A DNA stretch of 64,000 bases from Takakia lepidozioides (lineage: Eukaryota; Streptophyta; Takakiopsida; Takakiales; Takakiaceae), in NCBI GenBank assembly GCA_030704615.1, contig CM060731.1, positions 18,474,001 to 18,538,000 of the forward strand, in the 5' to 3' direction. The notes beneath the pieces were generated by a model, which worked only from the letters and a program-made list of their open reading frames with translations, made no database searches and was not told the DNA's origin. Of this stretch, positions 22,835 through 32,472 are shown one piece after another; position 1 is the first letter of the stretch, and each line of letters opens with the position of its first letter. The translations under genes and the position numbers were made by a program.

Positions 22835-23620
22835 TTGATATTGCGGCGCCTTTATCCCTTCGAAACTTGTGGACCTCATATTGTGACCTTCATCCCACTA
22901 CACGCAAGTCTTTTGGCAAGAACTATACATTTTGGTGCCGTCGTGTTTCCATGGACTGCCCTATTACGGTGTCGTAATAGGATAAGTGTCCCCTTCCAGC
23001 CTGTATCTTTGAATTATGGTTTTGTCTACTAATGGATCAGTGTAAAACTTTCATTTTTTGGAGATGCAGGGGCCAATTTTGGCCTATTTTGGTGCCTTTA
23101 TTCCTCTGAAACTTCTGCACTTCATATTGAGATCTTCATCCCATAGCATGCATGTCTATTAGCAACAACTCTAGATTTGGTCCCGTTGTGTTTCCATCGC
23201 CTACCCTCTTACGGTGTCGTAATATGGGAAGTGTCTCCTTTAGTTCTGTTTCCAATAAGCATGCCTCTAATTCTGCAATTGCTTGTTAATGGATCAGTGC
23301 AAAGCATACATTTCTTAGAGATGCAAAGGCCCATTCAGGCCTATTCCGGTGCTTTGATCTTTCTGAAACTTCTGGACTTCATATTGTAACCCAATTTTGA
23401 GACATTTATCCCGCAACATGCATGTCTGTTGGCAAAAAACTTTACATTTGTGCCGTTGCGTTTCCATCGCCTCCCCTATTACGGTGCCGTAATAGGAGAA
23501 GTGTCCCCTTGTAGTCTCTTTCCAATAAGCATGCCTTCAATTCTGGTTTTGTTTAATAATGGATCAGTGCGGAGCGTTCATTTTTTGGAGATGCATGGGC
23601 CCATTGTGGCATATTTATCC
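22835..23620. repeat. Three tandem copies of a 245-265 bp unit with the palindromic box
   Basis: Each copy has 'tttccatcg/gac...ccctattacggtgtcgtaata', then 'tggatcagtg', then 'tggagatgca', then 'acttcatattg'. The 'ggtgtcgtaata' or 'ggtgccgtaata' landmark is at about 22970, 23214 and 23480. The box here is a CpG-to-TpG-decayed form of ATTACGGCGCCGTAAT. Confidence 0.85.
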
Positions 23621-24723
23621 CTGAACTCACTTTTGCTTCCAATGATATGGCTATGTTTGCCACATGCAGTGCCTTTAATGGATTACAGGTGTCTTGTTCC
23701 AATGTCCATGGCGCCTAGTATTAATGATTACTGCATTCACATACTGCACCTTGTCCACAAAGACCATTCCCATACACAGACCACACGTCCCAAAAATTGT
23801 TATGCTCAATTGCAAACCGTACAGATGAGAGATGATATGTGCAATGGAGCAACAAGCAGAGCAGAATGAGACCGAGGCCGGCAGAATTGGATATCATTGC
23901 TCCACCACCAACGTGGTATGGGGCAAAACTCAAAATTTCTCCACATGTCGGTACATTTATTGCACATATACACCACAAGATTCAGCATAGTTTGCAATTG
24001 CCAGTCTCAGGCCCCATTTCGGGGTCAACCGTCCTACATTTTGGCGCCTTTGATGCTTCACTGCGGTCAAATCAACCGACACATTTTGGACATGGGTGCC
24101 CAATTTCTGTGCCGTTAGCAAGGAACATCACCTATTTCGAAGTCCTGGAGAATCGTGAAATCCTCGAAAAGTACTATCCACGAAACAGGTCCACATTGCG
24201 CGTCTGGCAGGACCCCGAGTCCTCTATTTCGGCGCCTTTATTGCCTTCACTCCGGAGCCTTCAGCCGCCTATTGGTTTTCCGGTGCCCAATTTCGGCGCC
24301 GTTATCCCCAGCCAGCCTACAGTTCTAGAAAAGTACAATCCACGGTTACAGGCCCACATTGCGTGTTGGGAGTCTGGAAAAATCGATTGTAATTCCGCGG
24401 GCGCCCCTTCCTGTGGGGTAATTGCGGCGCCGTTATTGGCCAGTATGCAGTTTTTCCATGATCTGGGCTGGCGGTACATGAGCTTGGGCTCTCGGTCATG
24501 AGCGGATACTGTTATTCATGAGCGGAGTGTTTTGAGCATGAGCGCGGAAATCTTCGAAAAGCAAATTTTGATCTTCACAAAGTATTAAAAAAATACCACT
24601 TTCGATTATTTTATGGTTTATTTCCTGAAAAAAACCTGCCGTTATTCGTAGTGTGTTACTTGGCGGCTCATGGCTCATGCATGCCCGCTCATGGGCTCAT
24701 GAGCTCATGGAATAGCAACCCCC

Positions 24724-24732
24724 GATGGGAGG
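24724..24732. repeat. Target-site duplication, right copy
   Basis: GATGGGAGG, the partner of 17273-17281. Confidence 0.9.
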
Positions 24733-24845
24733 GAGTTCCACAACTTGCAAACCGACTTAAAGTGGGCAAGACTTCGATACGGCAACCAGGCCAACACTAC
24801 CATCACTAACTCAAGAGGGAGCCTGCTCCAAATCTCCACCTCCAT
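24724..24845 (-). pseudogene. F-box domain, N-terminal part of the interrupted gene
   Basis: Starting from ATG at 24845 the minus strand reads 'MEVEIWSRLPLELVMVVLAW' followed by 'LPYRSLAHFKSVCKLWNSLP', a clear F-box that would bind SKP1/ASK in an SCF ubiquitin ligase. The frame ends where the TIR element begins and resumes in phase at 17281. This is the N terminus of the gene whose rest lies at 16428-17281. Confidence 0.85.
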
Positions 24846-25158
24846 ATTGCTCAGCCACAAAACCTCTAATGTGTTCTTGTGATCCTAACAGGGAGCTTGG
24901 GACAAGAGACGTGTAGGGTAAGGTATGAACCAGTGAAGCACCGCGCGTGTTCCTTCCCTGCGTTAAGAATTTCCCCAAAAAAGAAGTGAGCTTACATTCC
25001 GTAAGAAAGGATTTTTCTGAAATTCTTTACGAATGGAAAGAGAGCCTCGGCCTTGAGCCTCTGATACTCGATCGTAATTCTTTGCTCGCCATCCACTTCC
25101 CTTTTACTATTTCCAGCCCTGCTTTGTATTTTGTGGTCTATACATAGAAACCCTAAAA

Positions 25159-25629
25159 ATGCTTGAAAAACCCTTCCATGTGCGGGAAGTCAGGGAGGGA
25201 GATGGCAGAGTGCATGCTGGATGCGCCGCTCTTGTGATTCCTCCTTTCTTGGTTGCTCTTCAACAGTATCAAGGGATGGACGAGAAGCTGGTCGTGTTGC
25301 AGACACATTTCATGTCCAGTGCTGGTTGCAGTCCACAAGGCGCTGCCAACGTAGGCACGGGAAAGCCTAGTATCACGAACTCTCCATCCACAACTGTCTA
25401 CAACTACTCGGGTTCAAAGCATGTGGTGGTATTATCCACTATAACTGAAATCAAGCCTAGAAAAGTTGAGTTCAAAGAGGGATTGTGCACACCGAGGACC
25501 TTGAGGAAAGATGCCAGCGCAGAAGCGGAATCAAATAGTGCAACTCCTCTGTTGCTCTATTTGATGCCACAGCTGAGGAGGTACCGTGAGCTTTACTTGC
25601 TTGATTTATGGGCGCCTCTCATTTTTTAA
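25159..25629 (+). CDS. Hypothetical protein, 156 residues
   Basis: An ATG-started frame with no family I recognise. It has no membrane segment or obvious motif; the middle is Ser/Thr-rich ('TGKPSITNSPSTTVYNYSGS') and there are Lys/Glu-rich patches. It lies in a gene-poor stretch between the F-box remnant and repeats. It may be an exon, a transposon relic or a chance frame. Confidence 0.2.
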   Translation: MLEKPFHVREVREGDGRVHAGCAALVIPPFLVALQQYQGMDEKLVVLQTHFMSSAGCSPQGAANVGTGKPSITNSPSTTVYNYSGSKHVVVLSTITEIKPRKVEFKEGLCTPRTLRKDASAEAESNSATPLLLYLMPQLRRYRELYLLDLWAPLIF

Positions 25630-25764
25630 TAATTGGGACTTGAATGCACCTATGGGCCCCGCCAGTACGGCCCATGGGGTGAGCTCATGAACCCACCCCT
25701 TTTCACCGGGTCTAGATTCTGAATTTTTTCTAAGTCATAGTTCTTTAACGGCGGCGGACCTTCT

Positions 25765-25905
25765 AGCAGACTGGCCAAACCCTCAACAGACTGACTCCAA
25801 CTGGCGAGCGGACTGACCAGCAGACTGGCGATTGGTGAGCGGACTCACCATCAGACTGGCGATTGACGAGCGGACTGACCAACAACGGACTCGAACTGGC
25901 AAGCG
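25765..25905. repeat. Short tandem repeat, 'gagcggactgaccagcagac' type
   Basis: Degenerate direct repeats of about 35 bases built from 'gactggcgattg(g/a)(t/c)gagcggact'. No coding role is seen. Confidence 0.7.
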
Positions 25906-26094
25906 CCTAACTCCAACCTTCAGACCCTCCTCAAGCAAAATATATATTTATAATTAACACACATTACCGCCACAATTCCATCTGCCAGGATTTGGACAAC
26001 AGACCTCACGTTCGTCACAAGTTGCTCTTTACCATCACGATAGCCGCTACTTTCTGCAAACCCTTGAAATAATTAATTATTTATGTACATTTTT

Positions 26095-26280
26095 CAGGTG
26101 TTTTGTGGGCCCATCAAACTCGCTCCCCCTCTCCCTTCCCCTGCGCGCACGCCCCGAGGTGACTCACCCCAGCAGACTGACCCCGCCGGGTAGGGGTCGC
26201 CCCACCCCATGTGCCACCCGCAGGCCCCGCCACAACCACACGTGCCCGCATTCAAGTCCCAATTATCAAACAATGAGAAG
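26095..26280. repeat. Dispersed repeat, copy 2
   Basis: Partner of 5199-5392, same orientation, sharing 'ttcaggtgttttgtgggccc' at the start and 'ttatcaaacaatgagaag' at the end. Sequence on either side is unrelated to that around copy 1. Confidence 0.85.
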
Positions 26281-26389
26281 GTTTATGGGCAATGTAATGG
26301 ATAACCTGCACACTTACTTCAGTGGGTGCCGAAACAAACAAGATACAGACCCACATTTTCATTAGCACAGTTTCACAAGTTAGTTTTCA

Positions 26390-28020
26390 GCTAAGATATA
26401 ACTTATTTTTTATTTCATTTTATTTTGATTTTGATTATTTTTAGAGAACAGGTGATAGTAGCCCTGGAAACTTTATTAAAAGGTAAGGAAAAAATAACCT
26501 TACAATAAGCATGAAGGCAGAGGAACGAGACCACTCAGGATCAGCAGAAGCAAACATGGGATAATTTAAGAGAAGTAAGAAGCAAAGGGGAGCCAATGAA
26601 TGCTACATACTACCCCTTTTGCACTTTGGAACATCAAAGGAAAGCTGTTAACCTTCCTAAAGCTACGCATATGGCGCCAATTCACCTCAGTCTCCTCAGC
26701 ATCTAAGGGAGATCATCTAGTGCTCGTAGAACTGCCAGCAGGCAGGGATGGAGTCCTTCCATTCGACTCATGAGTCCAAAATTCTCATGGAGAAAACGTT
26801 CCCTTTTCCCCAAGAATTGTCGAAGGCTGCAAGCAGCTGGCTTGCACTTAAAGAGCTGTCACAGTTACCAGCCAACATTTGCGAGCCTCAGACACAAGAT
26901 CTGTGTGAGCCGAATACAGGACCTTCTGTAAACATGGACTAGCATTTTGAAAGACGACTGCACACCTCATCTTCCAAATATGCCATAGGACATCCATCTT
27001 AAAGATTCCCAAATAGGACAATAACAGAAAATGCTACCATTCCTGATGTTGAGAAGCAAGGAGATGGTAGAGTAAGTCAGATTGTGGTTCCAATGGGAGT
27101 AGAGAGAAGGCTTTCTTCCACACAGCATCTGCAAAGGGACACTGCACCAAACAGTGCTCTATATCCTCATGAGAGCTCGAGTTGCAAGAAGCACATGCCG
27201 AGGGGAAAATAGGAAGGCAACAACTGTGGTAGATCTGTGCTTCTTCCATGTATTTGCCGAAACAGCTTGCCACGAAGAAGTAAGATCGGCCGACTGTGCC
27301 CATTTACCACTCCATTTCTGTTCGAAGGTCTTCTTTGGCGTAAGGAGATTATACCCCAATCTTACAGAATAAGAAAAGAAATGGTCGTGGTTTTTATTCA
27401 TCCAGATCCACTCTCCTGGATCAAACTTTAAAAGCTTCAGTGGGGCAGATAAGAACCAGACAAAGGAGCTGGTGTAGTCCGCAACTCAGCAGGTGGCGCA
27501 GGATTCATCTTACCAGAGATCAAACATGATACCCTTATCTGGTAGCACTTAACACTGGCAGCGAGAAGCATCAACCGAGGGGCTGAAAGGATACCATCCC
27601 GAAGCACCTTGTAACTGGTTCCCTGAAGCTAGTTATCATCCAGGATTTGGCATAGAAAGTCCACAGTTGGGCATTAATTTTATAACCCAACCAACCAGGA
27701 ACCTTTTCATGGTGATGCTGAGAAAGTAGCTGAGTCGAACATAAGGGCAAATTCCCAAGAACTGTATCCCAACCCAATGCAACCTTCCTAGCGGAGAGCC
27801 TTTCAGAGATCGCTTCTGGGGAATGGAGGGATCCCGAGTCTTCATCCCAAAATGCAGGAGATGTGACAATTCTGTTTTTTCCCAAACGCTCAGTGATCAG
27901 AGCCATGTATGAGAGCTTCAGAGTCACGGTTATAGTTACCAAACAAAGGTTGCCTAAGCACTTCATCAAATGTGTCAAGGACGAGAACATGACTGAAGTA
28001 CACAAACCAGAGATCAGACT
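26390..28020 (-). mobile_element. LINE-type non-LTR retrotransposon, 5'-truncated
   Basis: On the minus strand 28005-27571 resembles the C-terminal part of a plant LINE reverse transcriptase ('YKINAQLWTFYAKSW', 'REPVTRCF'). 27401-27034 carries the zf-RVT zinc-binding domain ('CASCNSSSHEDIEHCLVQC' followed by 'PFADAVWKKAF'), in two frames. The 3' end on this strand, 'ccagggctactatcacctgttctct' near 26465-26440, is followed by an A-rich tail of AAAT type (26435-26395). A second LINE 3' end with the same signature is at 39715-39800. Reading frames are broken, and no endonuclease region is present. Confidence 0.75.
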
Positions 28021-28029
28021 AGAGGTACA

Positions 28030-28625
28030 AGACTAGACAAGAAGTCAAGGCCGGCGTGGCCGAATGCATGATGAGTAAATAGGAATCAAGACGATCTTTA
28101 TAACAATGAACAAGAGTACAAGATATTGGAACACGACTTGAATACTGGAAATGCTGGAAACTAGACTGGAGTACCAGATATTGGAAACTGGGCTAGAGTA
28201 CTGGGAACTGGACTGGAGTACTGGAACTGGGAACAAGAGTAGCTTGAACTGGTGTTGGCGAGACTGAAGAGTGTCCAGTCTCGCCTCCTATATATACTGG
28301 TTACTAAGAAGCTTCCCCTACGGAGGTTTCTTGCTGGAGAAGTTTCCAAGATTAAACAAAGGTTTCTTGATGGAGAAGCTTCCTTAAACAAATGAGGTAT
28401 CTTGATGGAGAAGTTTCCTCCAAATGAAGCTTCATGAGTAGTTTCCCAAGTTACTCTTGGTAATTTGGTAAACTCCCAGTAACTTGGTAAGTAATGGTAA
28501 ATCATGGTAGATCATGGTCAATTACGGTAAGTCATGGTAACTTTTGATAACATGGTAACATGGTAACTTGGTAACTTCTGATATTTACTCCTGGTAAGTT
28601 CCTCTGGGCTATGTCCATGACATCA
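28030..28625 (-). repeat. Putative chromovirus 3' LTR (chimeric element)
   Basis: On the minus strand a purine tract 'agaggagggga' is followed by TGATGTCATGGACATAGCCC at 28625, the expected place for a 3' LTR start. A TATA box (AGTATATATAGGAGG on the minus strand) lies at about 28285-28301. The region is rich in short direct repeats ('ggtaacttggtaa' at 28440-28590; 'actggagtactggaa' at 28085-28240). The other LTR is missing, so the inner end at about 28030 is a guess. Confidence 0.5.
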
Positions 28626-28795
28626 TCCCCTCCTCTAGCGCCGAGTTCCTCGAGGAGCGGTAAAATCTTGGACTTGCTTAGAGTTGGAGAACCTCCATCC
28701 TTAGTGTATATCAGATATACTGAATGTGGAGTCTTCACCTTGAAGCTAACTTGACTGACATCATCGTTGTGACGTCTTATTGACGTGTAGCTCAG

Positions 28796-30030
28796 GGCTT
28801 AGCTGGATATCGTTGATGAAACTCTTGGACTTTGTCAGATGCATTGGCAAGGTTGGATGAAGGTTCTCACGTTCGTTCGCTGATGTCGTAGCCTTTCCAA
28901 TGTACGAAATACTCAAGACGTTTATACTTGATGCGAGAGTCTAGGACTTCGTCGACTTTATACTCGATTTCCTGATTGACTTCGATTGGTGGAGGTGGTA
29001 TGGAGACTCTCCCTAGAATATTCGATGGATGATACAACTTTAATAATGAAACATGAAAGATTGGATGGATGCGCATACTTCGTGGGAGTTCAAGTCGAAA
29101 CCTGACCGGATTTATTTGTCGAATAATTTTGAATGGTCCCAGGCGTTGATAATCCAACTTCCTTGATGGTCGCGAGGTTTGTATGTCCCGTCGAAGAAGC
29201 CACACACGATCTCTGACCTTGAACTGGGGTTGGAGTTGGCGATGTTGATCTGCATACTCCTTGTATTATTTTTGAACTTCTGCGAGGTGGAATGTAAGCT
29301 CCTTGTGAATCGTAGCAAGATGAGTAGCAAGGCTTTCTGCAACATGATTTCCAACAGTCTTCATATGAAAAAGGTTTGCTCGAGGATGATGAGAAAATGG
29401 AGTTTGCTTGGTCGAAGAATAAATAGTGTTGTTGTAGGCAAACTCAGCCAATGACAGAAGGTCCGTCCAATTATCTTGGTGATAATTTATCGTACAGCGA
29501 AGATACTGCTCCAAAATCTGGTTTACGCGTTCGGTTTGACCATCAGTCTGTGGATGATTAGCTGTAGAGAGATTGATCTTAGTATCCAATATGTGAAATA
29601 ATCCCCTCTAGAAATTTGATATGAACTGTGGTTCTCGATCAGATACGATGTCCTTCAGGAGTCCATGAATGCGGTAGATATTATTAAGGAAGAGTCTTGC
29701 AGTTTCCTCGCCGGTAACCGTCTTATTACATGGAATGAAATGTACCATTTTTGTAAAACGATCTACAATAACAAGGATTGAATCGGTGGTCTTGGAAATT
29801 GGAAGGTCCGTAATAAAGTCCATAGATACGGACGACCATAGACCATTGGGAATGGGTAATGGTTCAAGAAGGTCGTAAGGTCGATGTCGTGGTCCCTTCG
29901 CTCTAGCGCACGTGTCGCAAGATTTTATAAATTCTTTCACGAGTTTCCACATCTGCGGCCACCAATAGTCCCTGGATATCAATTCCATTGTTTTGTTGAA
30001 GCCGAAATGTCCTGCAGCCGGAAGATCATG
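28796..30030 (-). pseudogene. Chromovirus integrase and chromodomain (3' half of a chimera)
   Basis: The minus strand encodes the integrase zinc region ('GHFGFNKTMEL' ... 'CDTCARAKG'), the catalytic core (Asp in 'VSMDFITDLP', Asp in 'IVSDREPQF', Glu in 'DGQTERVNQ'), the GPF/Y module ('RLGPFKIIRQINP') and a chromodomain ('EYKVDEVLDSRIKYKRLEYF' then 'VHWKGY'). Three stops interrupt a single frame: TAG in 'NF*RGLF', TAA after 'AEVQK' and TGA after 'ISERT'. Each is explained by one C-to-T or G-to-A change from Trp or Gln codons. Everything upstream (protease, reverse transcriptase) is absent: at about 30030 it is fused to copia gag. Confidence 0.85.
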
Positions 30031-30962
30031 ACATGTCTGCCATCAGCATACCAACAATTACTCTCAGCCATGGTAACTCTAGAAGATTGAGCCCTGTGAA
30101 CAGTGTATGCAGTGCTAATATTGACCTCTGGAGACATACTCTCCACTTGATTTGCTTGACTTTCTGCTGCCTTCTTATCAGGACACTCGCGCTCCCAGTG
30201 TCCTCTTCTTCCACAACCATTGCAATGAGTTCGTTTCTTCAATTCCTCGATTCTCCTTCTCTTTTCCTGACGTTCAGCATACGTCAATCTTGGCTTACCA
30301 TCACCGCTTCCGCTGTTGTTCATATTACCTGGCCGACCAACAAAAAAGGCCTTATCTCTGGCTTCATCAAATGCTCCTCGTTCTTTGTTCAGGGTTTCTT
30401 CTTTTAGCAGTCTTACGGTAAGTTTCTCGATCGTCTGCTCATCGTTCGGAACACTGTCCCACGCTGAGATCATGTGTCGGTATGAAGGAGGTAAACTGCA
30501 AATAATCTTGGTGATTACTGCTCGATCTGTTGTGGCCTCCCCAAGATCGTTAAGCTGGCAGGCCATGGACTCTATGGTGCTAATGTGTTCAGCTACATCA
30601 TCACCATCACTCATCTTGTATTCAAAAAATTTCTGCTGTAGCATATGGATATTTTCGCTTGCGCACTGCTCATGAATGGTGATGAGACGACTCCACATCT
30701 TTGCTGATGTCTTGCATGCAATGAGTTGCTGCATGCGCTTCTTGTCTACCGACCTACAGATGTACAAAGAAGCACAGTTATCCTTGTCATCCCACTCATC
30801 CTGATCCAAAGCTTCTTCTCTCAATTCTATTCCCTCAACAACACGTAAAAGCTTCTTTGCTCGGAATAGCACTTGCATTTGTAACTTCCATAGTTGGAAG
30901 TTATCTCCCGTGAACTTCTCAATATTCGTCACATTCTTAGAATCTGTCTTCACTGACGCCAT
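30031..30962 (-). CDS. Copia Gag (copy B), intact up to the chimera junction
   Basis: From ATG at 30962 about 310 residues read without a stop. It has 'FTGDNFQLWKLQMQ' at the start, the UBN2-type Gag core ('MQQLIACKTSAKMWSRL', 'CSLPPSYRHMISAWD') and a zinc knuckle 'CNGCGRRGHWERECP'. It reaches 'NCWYADG', the beginning of the protease active site, and then leaves copia sequence at about 30030-30036. Gag forms the virus-like particle. The frame is intact, unlike the gypsy part it is joined to. Confidence 0.85.
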
Positions 30963-31020
30963 TTCTTCTATCACCCTTACTTCTACAGAAAGAAAACCTC
31001 TCACATAGCATTAAGCGATT

Positions 31021-31034
31021 GTGGGCCCATAACC
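31021..31034 (-). promoter_or_regulatory. Copia primer-binding site complementary to the anticodon region of initiator tRNA-Met
   Basis: Three bases after the LTR end the minus strand reads GGTTATGGGCCCAC. This is the reverse complement of the anticodon stem-loop of plant initiator tRNA-Met (GTGGGCCCATAACC), and not of its 3' end. Priming from a cleaved half-tRNA is known for Drosophila copia and yeast Ty5. Confidence 0.75.
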
Positions 31035-31037
31035 TCT

Positions 31038-31424
31038 TGAAAATACTGATTTCATTGCTTGCTCATAGTTGTTTACAGAGTAGCCAGTAAGTTATAAAGA
31101 AGCTATCCAACACTATTGAAACACTGAGAAGTACGCGGCTTATCAATCTACAAGGCAATCCATCAAAATCAATGATGCTCACGCATCTGTAAGCTTAACT
31201 ACACCACGCTATGAACATACATAAAAACTAACTAAGTATCGTCTGCCACCAAAAAATACAAGTACTACTAAGTGCGGGAGATCCAACTAGCTAGAGATTC
31301 AAAATGTGACTGACTGGCATCTGTGATTGTGACTGCTCGGTGGACTGCCACCTAGTTGCTGACTATGACTATTCGACTAGCATGGTCCAGATGTCAATGA
31401 CGGACTGGATCTTCGATTTCAACA
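31038..31424 (-). repeat. Copia 5' LTR (387 bp, copy B)
   Basis: The reverse complement runs TGTTGAAATC ... TATTTTCA, the same length and nearly the same sequence as 13831-14217. It is followed by the primer site and gag on the minus strand. Confidence 0.93.
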
Positions 31425-31691
31425 GTATACATGTCAACCTACGCAGGGTAAGGATTCAAGCGTTTCTGCTGGTGTGCCACCAGCTCTCTCACCAGGCTTT
31501 AATTCGGTGAACCTTATGTTAGAGTAGTATATCACATGAGCGGGTTAAAATTCAAACCATGGATGATTGCAAAGCGGTGCCCCTGCTAATTCAAACTGAA
31601 TGCTTGCATACACCGTCATGGATCGTTCTCCAACGACAAACAAAATCAACCCCATCATGCCAATCCTCGGTACAGCTCAAAGCATGGGCAT

Positions 31692-32417
31692 TGTCGCGGC
31701 CCTTTGCCTTGAGGGCAGGGGGTCGGGACACATGAGGGGCTGCCCCTGTGGTGGGGGCAGCGGCAGCGATAGGTATGGGGGGTTGAAGCACCCTTGAGTG
31801 CCCAAGGCACTCAGGGAAGCGGAGGCGCTCACTAGGTGGAGCCCCGCACACCGGGTTGCGGTGGGGGTGGCTCCACAAGGGGTGGTGGTAGCTTAGTGGG
31901 ACTTAGTGGGGGTGGCATAGGACTCACCATGGGGGCGGAGACCTCGTGGTGGGAGTCGTGGGGAGTCTTGGGACTCATCACGGTCCATAGGGGCCGTGGT
32001 GAGCGGGCCAAGACTCACCGCGACTCACCACCGGGAATCGAGGGTCTTCGTGGTGGTTTGCCATAAAATGGCATGGCTGGTTGTGAAACCCCCGCGGACA
32101 GCTACAAAAGTATATATAGGGAGTAGTAACCTCGAGAACGGTGCAAGCCCGTTGGTGACCAAAAACTAGTGAGTAAGCGAGCGAGCCGGAAAGCGACCAA
32201 AGAGTGGGGAACTGTTCCGGACTGCCATTTACCAAAGGGAATTCTCCTAGTCCCAAATAGGTGGAGGGTCGAGAGGGAAGTGAAGGGGGACCGTTATGTC
32301 CCGGTGAGCAGCCGAAGCTCCAAGTTGGCCCGGACGGCCAGGTTGGGAGTCAGGCGCGCGCATCAAAACGAGTAACTATGACTTGAAGGGGAGCTTATCG
32401 AAGTGAGGTGCGCGACA
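31692..32417 (+). repeat. Chromovirus 5' LTR (726 bp)
   Basis: Starts TGTCGCGGCC, ends GCGCGACA, with a TATA box (tatatatagg) at 32111-32120. It matches 37941-38666 at all but ten positions. Confidence 0.96.
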
Positions 32418-32419
32418 CT

Positions 32420-32431
32420 TGGTATCAGAGC
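32420..32431 (+). promoter_or_regulatory. Primer-binding site, tRNA-Met 3' end
   Basis: TGGTATCAGAGC begins two bases after the 5' LTR. It is the classic primer site complementary to the 3' end of initiator tRNA-Met, in contrast with the copia site at 31021-31034. Confidence 0.92.
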
Positions 32432-32472
32432 TTAGAGTTCAGTACGCGATCGTCCGTGGGATTGGCCTCATC

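Larger units (their letters stand above)
17282..24723. mobile_element. 7.44-kb Mutator-like TIR element inserted in an F-box gene
   Basis: The left end reads GAGGTTTACTATTTCATGAG and the right end, reverse complemented, GGGGGTTGCTATTCCATGAG. The similarity continues inward for about 60 bases through 'cccatgagcg.gcat' with one 8-base indel. The flanks are identical 9-mers, GATGGGAGG at 17273-17281 and 24724-24732 (identity extends to 12 bases). A 9-bp duplication and long imperfect TIRs are the hallmark of MULEs. No MULE transposase is recognisable, so it looks non-autonomous. The interior carries remnants of methyltransferase-like coding sequence, arrays of a palindromic box and a possible captured gene. 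Confidence 0.85.

Noticed and set aside
23839-24501. A 220-codon open frame near the right end of the TIR element
   Set aside because: It consists of GGCGCC-box repeats and terminal repeat sequence; no protein-like conservation is seen.
30033-30675. Plus-strand frames of 89-124 codons over the copia gag
   Set aside because: They are complementary shadows of the intact minus-strand Gag.
31021-31034. A tRNA gene fragment (GTGGGCCCATAACC)
   Set aside because: It is the complement of the copia primer-binding site, three bases from the LTR, and the rest of a tRNA is absent.
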